NCBI GenBank assembly: GCA_008921705.1
Contig: VFFE01007767.1
Location: 2,912,258-2,976,257 of the forward strand
Direction: 5' to 3'
Length of the DNA: 64,000 nucleotides
Source: Burhinus oedicnemus
Taxonomy: Eukaryota; Chordata; Aves; Charadriiformes; Burhinidae
Shown here: in pieces, positions 63,435 through 64,000 of the stretch
How positions within the stretch are numbered: position 1 is the stretch's first letter
Layout: each line of letters starts with the position of its first letter
Position numbers and translations under genes: made by a program
Notes under the pieces: model-generated
Databases searched by the model: none
What the model was told of the DNA's origin: nothing
The model's input: only the letters and a program-made list of their open reading frames with translations

Positions 63435-64000
63435 GTGAGGATGTAGAAGTGGCAGATAATCTGTCATAAACTTGTGCTCTTTCTGAATGTGTGACAAGTT
63501 CCTGAAGGCTAAAATAAATGTATGATTGCCTGGGCTGGAGGCATACATCTACGCTGTCCATGAAATGTATACACATCATCCTGCAATCATGCAAAAGATG
63601 TACTGTGCACAGAACAAAAAATATTGCAGTATTTTCTTTGCCTCCTGCCCACCTAAGCCACATGCTGAGCACACAGAGCAGCCTCATCTCACAAGACACT
63701 GCGAAGAGGACTGGGAACACACGGCAGCCACCCTGAGTACTAGAGGCAACTCTGTGCACTCTGACTAACCCCAAAGACTCCTAAAGCTCAGCTAAGCTTG
63801 TCCGCAGCATATACACTGCTGCACTCAAGAGGTTCCTAGATTTCCTTCAGGGGGGTATCTTGCTGGTCCACACACACTACTGACCACCACAGGCAGTTCT
63901 GCCTGAATCTGGTCCTTCTCCATGAAGTTACATCTGTACCACACATCTGTAAGACAGACTCCTGCCACACCTGCATAATGAGATTTATCCACAAAATTTC

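Larger units (their letters stand above)
60379..64000. other. Region 5' of the minus-strand gene, no confident gene
   Basis: Somewhat richer in G+C than the intergenic middle, with many overlapping open frames on both strands and several good splice-site strings. Three exon-like signals are listed separately. I do not see the start of APBB1IP, which would be expected next on the + strand in conserved synteny, nor any CpG-rich promoter. The promoter of the minus-strand gene must lie here or further right. Confidence 0.5.

Noticed and set aside
63325..63774. 149-codon minus frame at the right edge
   Set aside because: It overlaps the + strand exon-like stretch, lacks splice logic, and its residues (many W, C, L, H runs) look like chance translation.
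60379..64000. Start of APBB1IP on the + strand
   Set aside because: It is expected from conserved synteny, but no sequence resembling its acidic N-terminus was found in the window.

Overview
The window is vertebrate, and almost certainly avian, nuclear DNA. The evidence is split exons with GT/AG borders, an AT-rich intergenic background, and many CR1 LINE copies ending in the avian-type 3' tail (repeats of ATTCTATG; reverse strand CATAGAATCATAGAAT). No tRNA, rRNA, CRISPR array or bacterial gene was seen.

Left edge (1-5.1 kb, + strand): the last two coding exons of GAD2, which encodes glutamate decarboxylase 65. They are followed by a long 3' UTR with several poly(A) signals. The residues around the final exon junction match the C-terminus of vertebrate GAD65 essentially without interruption.

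Middle (5.1-48.7 kb): about 44 kb with no gene I can support. It holds CR1 copies of several ages, including a rearranged composite at 37.87-39.53 kb with a fold-back junction, a recent copy at 44.2-44.8 kb, a degenerate old copy at 12.9-13.8 kb, and one or two SINE-like scraps.

Right part (48.7-60.4 kb, - strand): a gene I do not recognise. At least three exons, very probably four, share compatible splice phases. Together they predict about 775 residues: an N-terminal segment of uncertain nature, a glutamine-rich coiled coil, a TNF-receptor-type cysteine-rich module, an EGF-like module on its own small exon, a second TNFR-like module, and three tandem repeats of about 150 residues in one large terminal exon. 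The repeats look like C1q/TNF-type jelly rolls. The combination of receptor-type cysteine modules with ligand-type beta repeats is the most interesting content of the window. A young CR1 (53.1-53.8 kb) and an ancient one (58.3-59.3 kb) sit in its introns.

Right edge (60.4-64 kb): no confident gene. There are isolated exon-like signals: a near-consensus splice donor at 61.36 kb, a C-ending-codon ORF behind a good acceptor at 62.57-62.72 kb (-), and an open exon-like stretch at 63.25-63.43 kb (+). In most vertebrates APBB1IP follows GAD2; I do not see its start here, so it would lie beyond the window if synteny holds.
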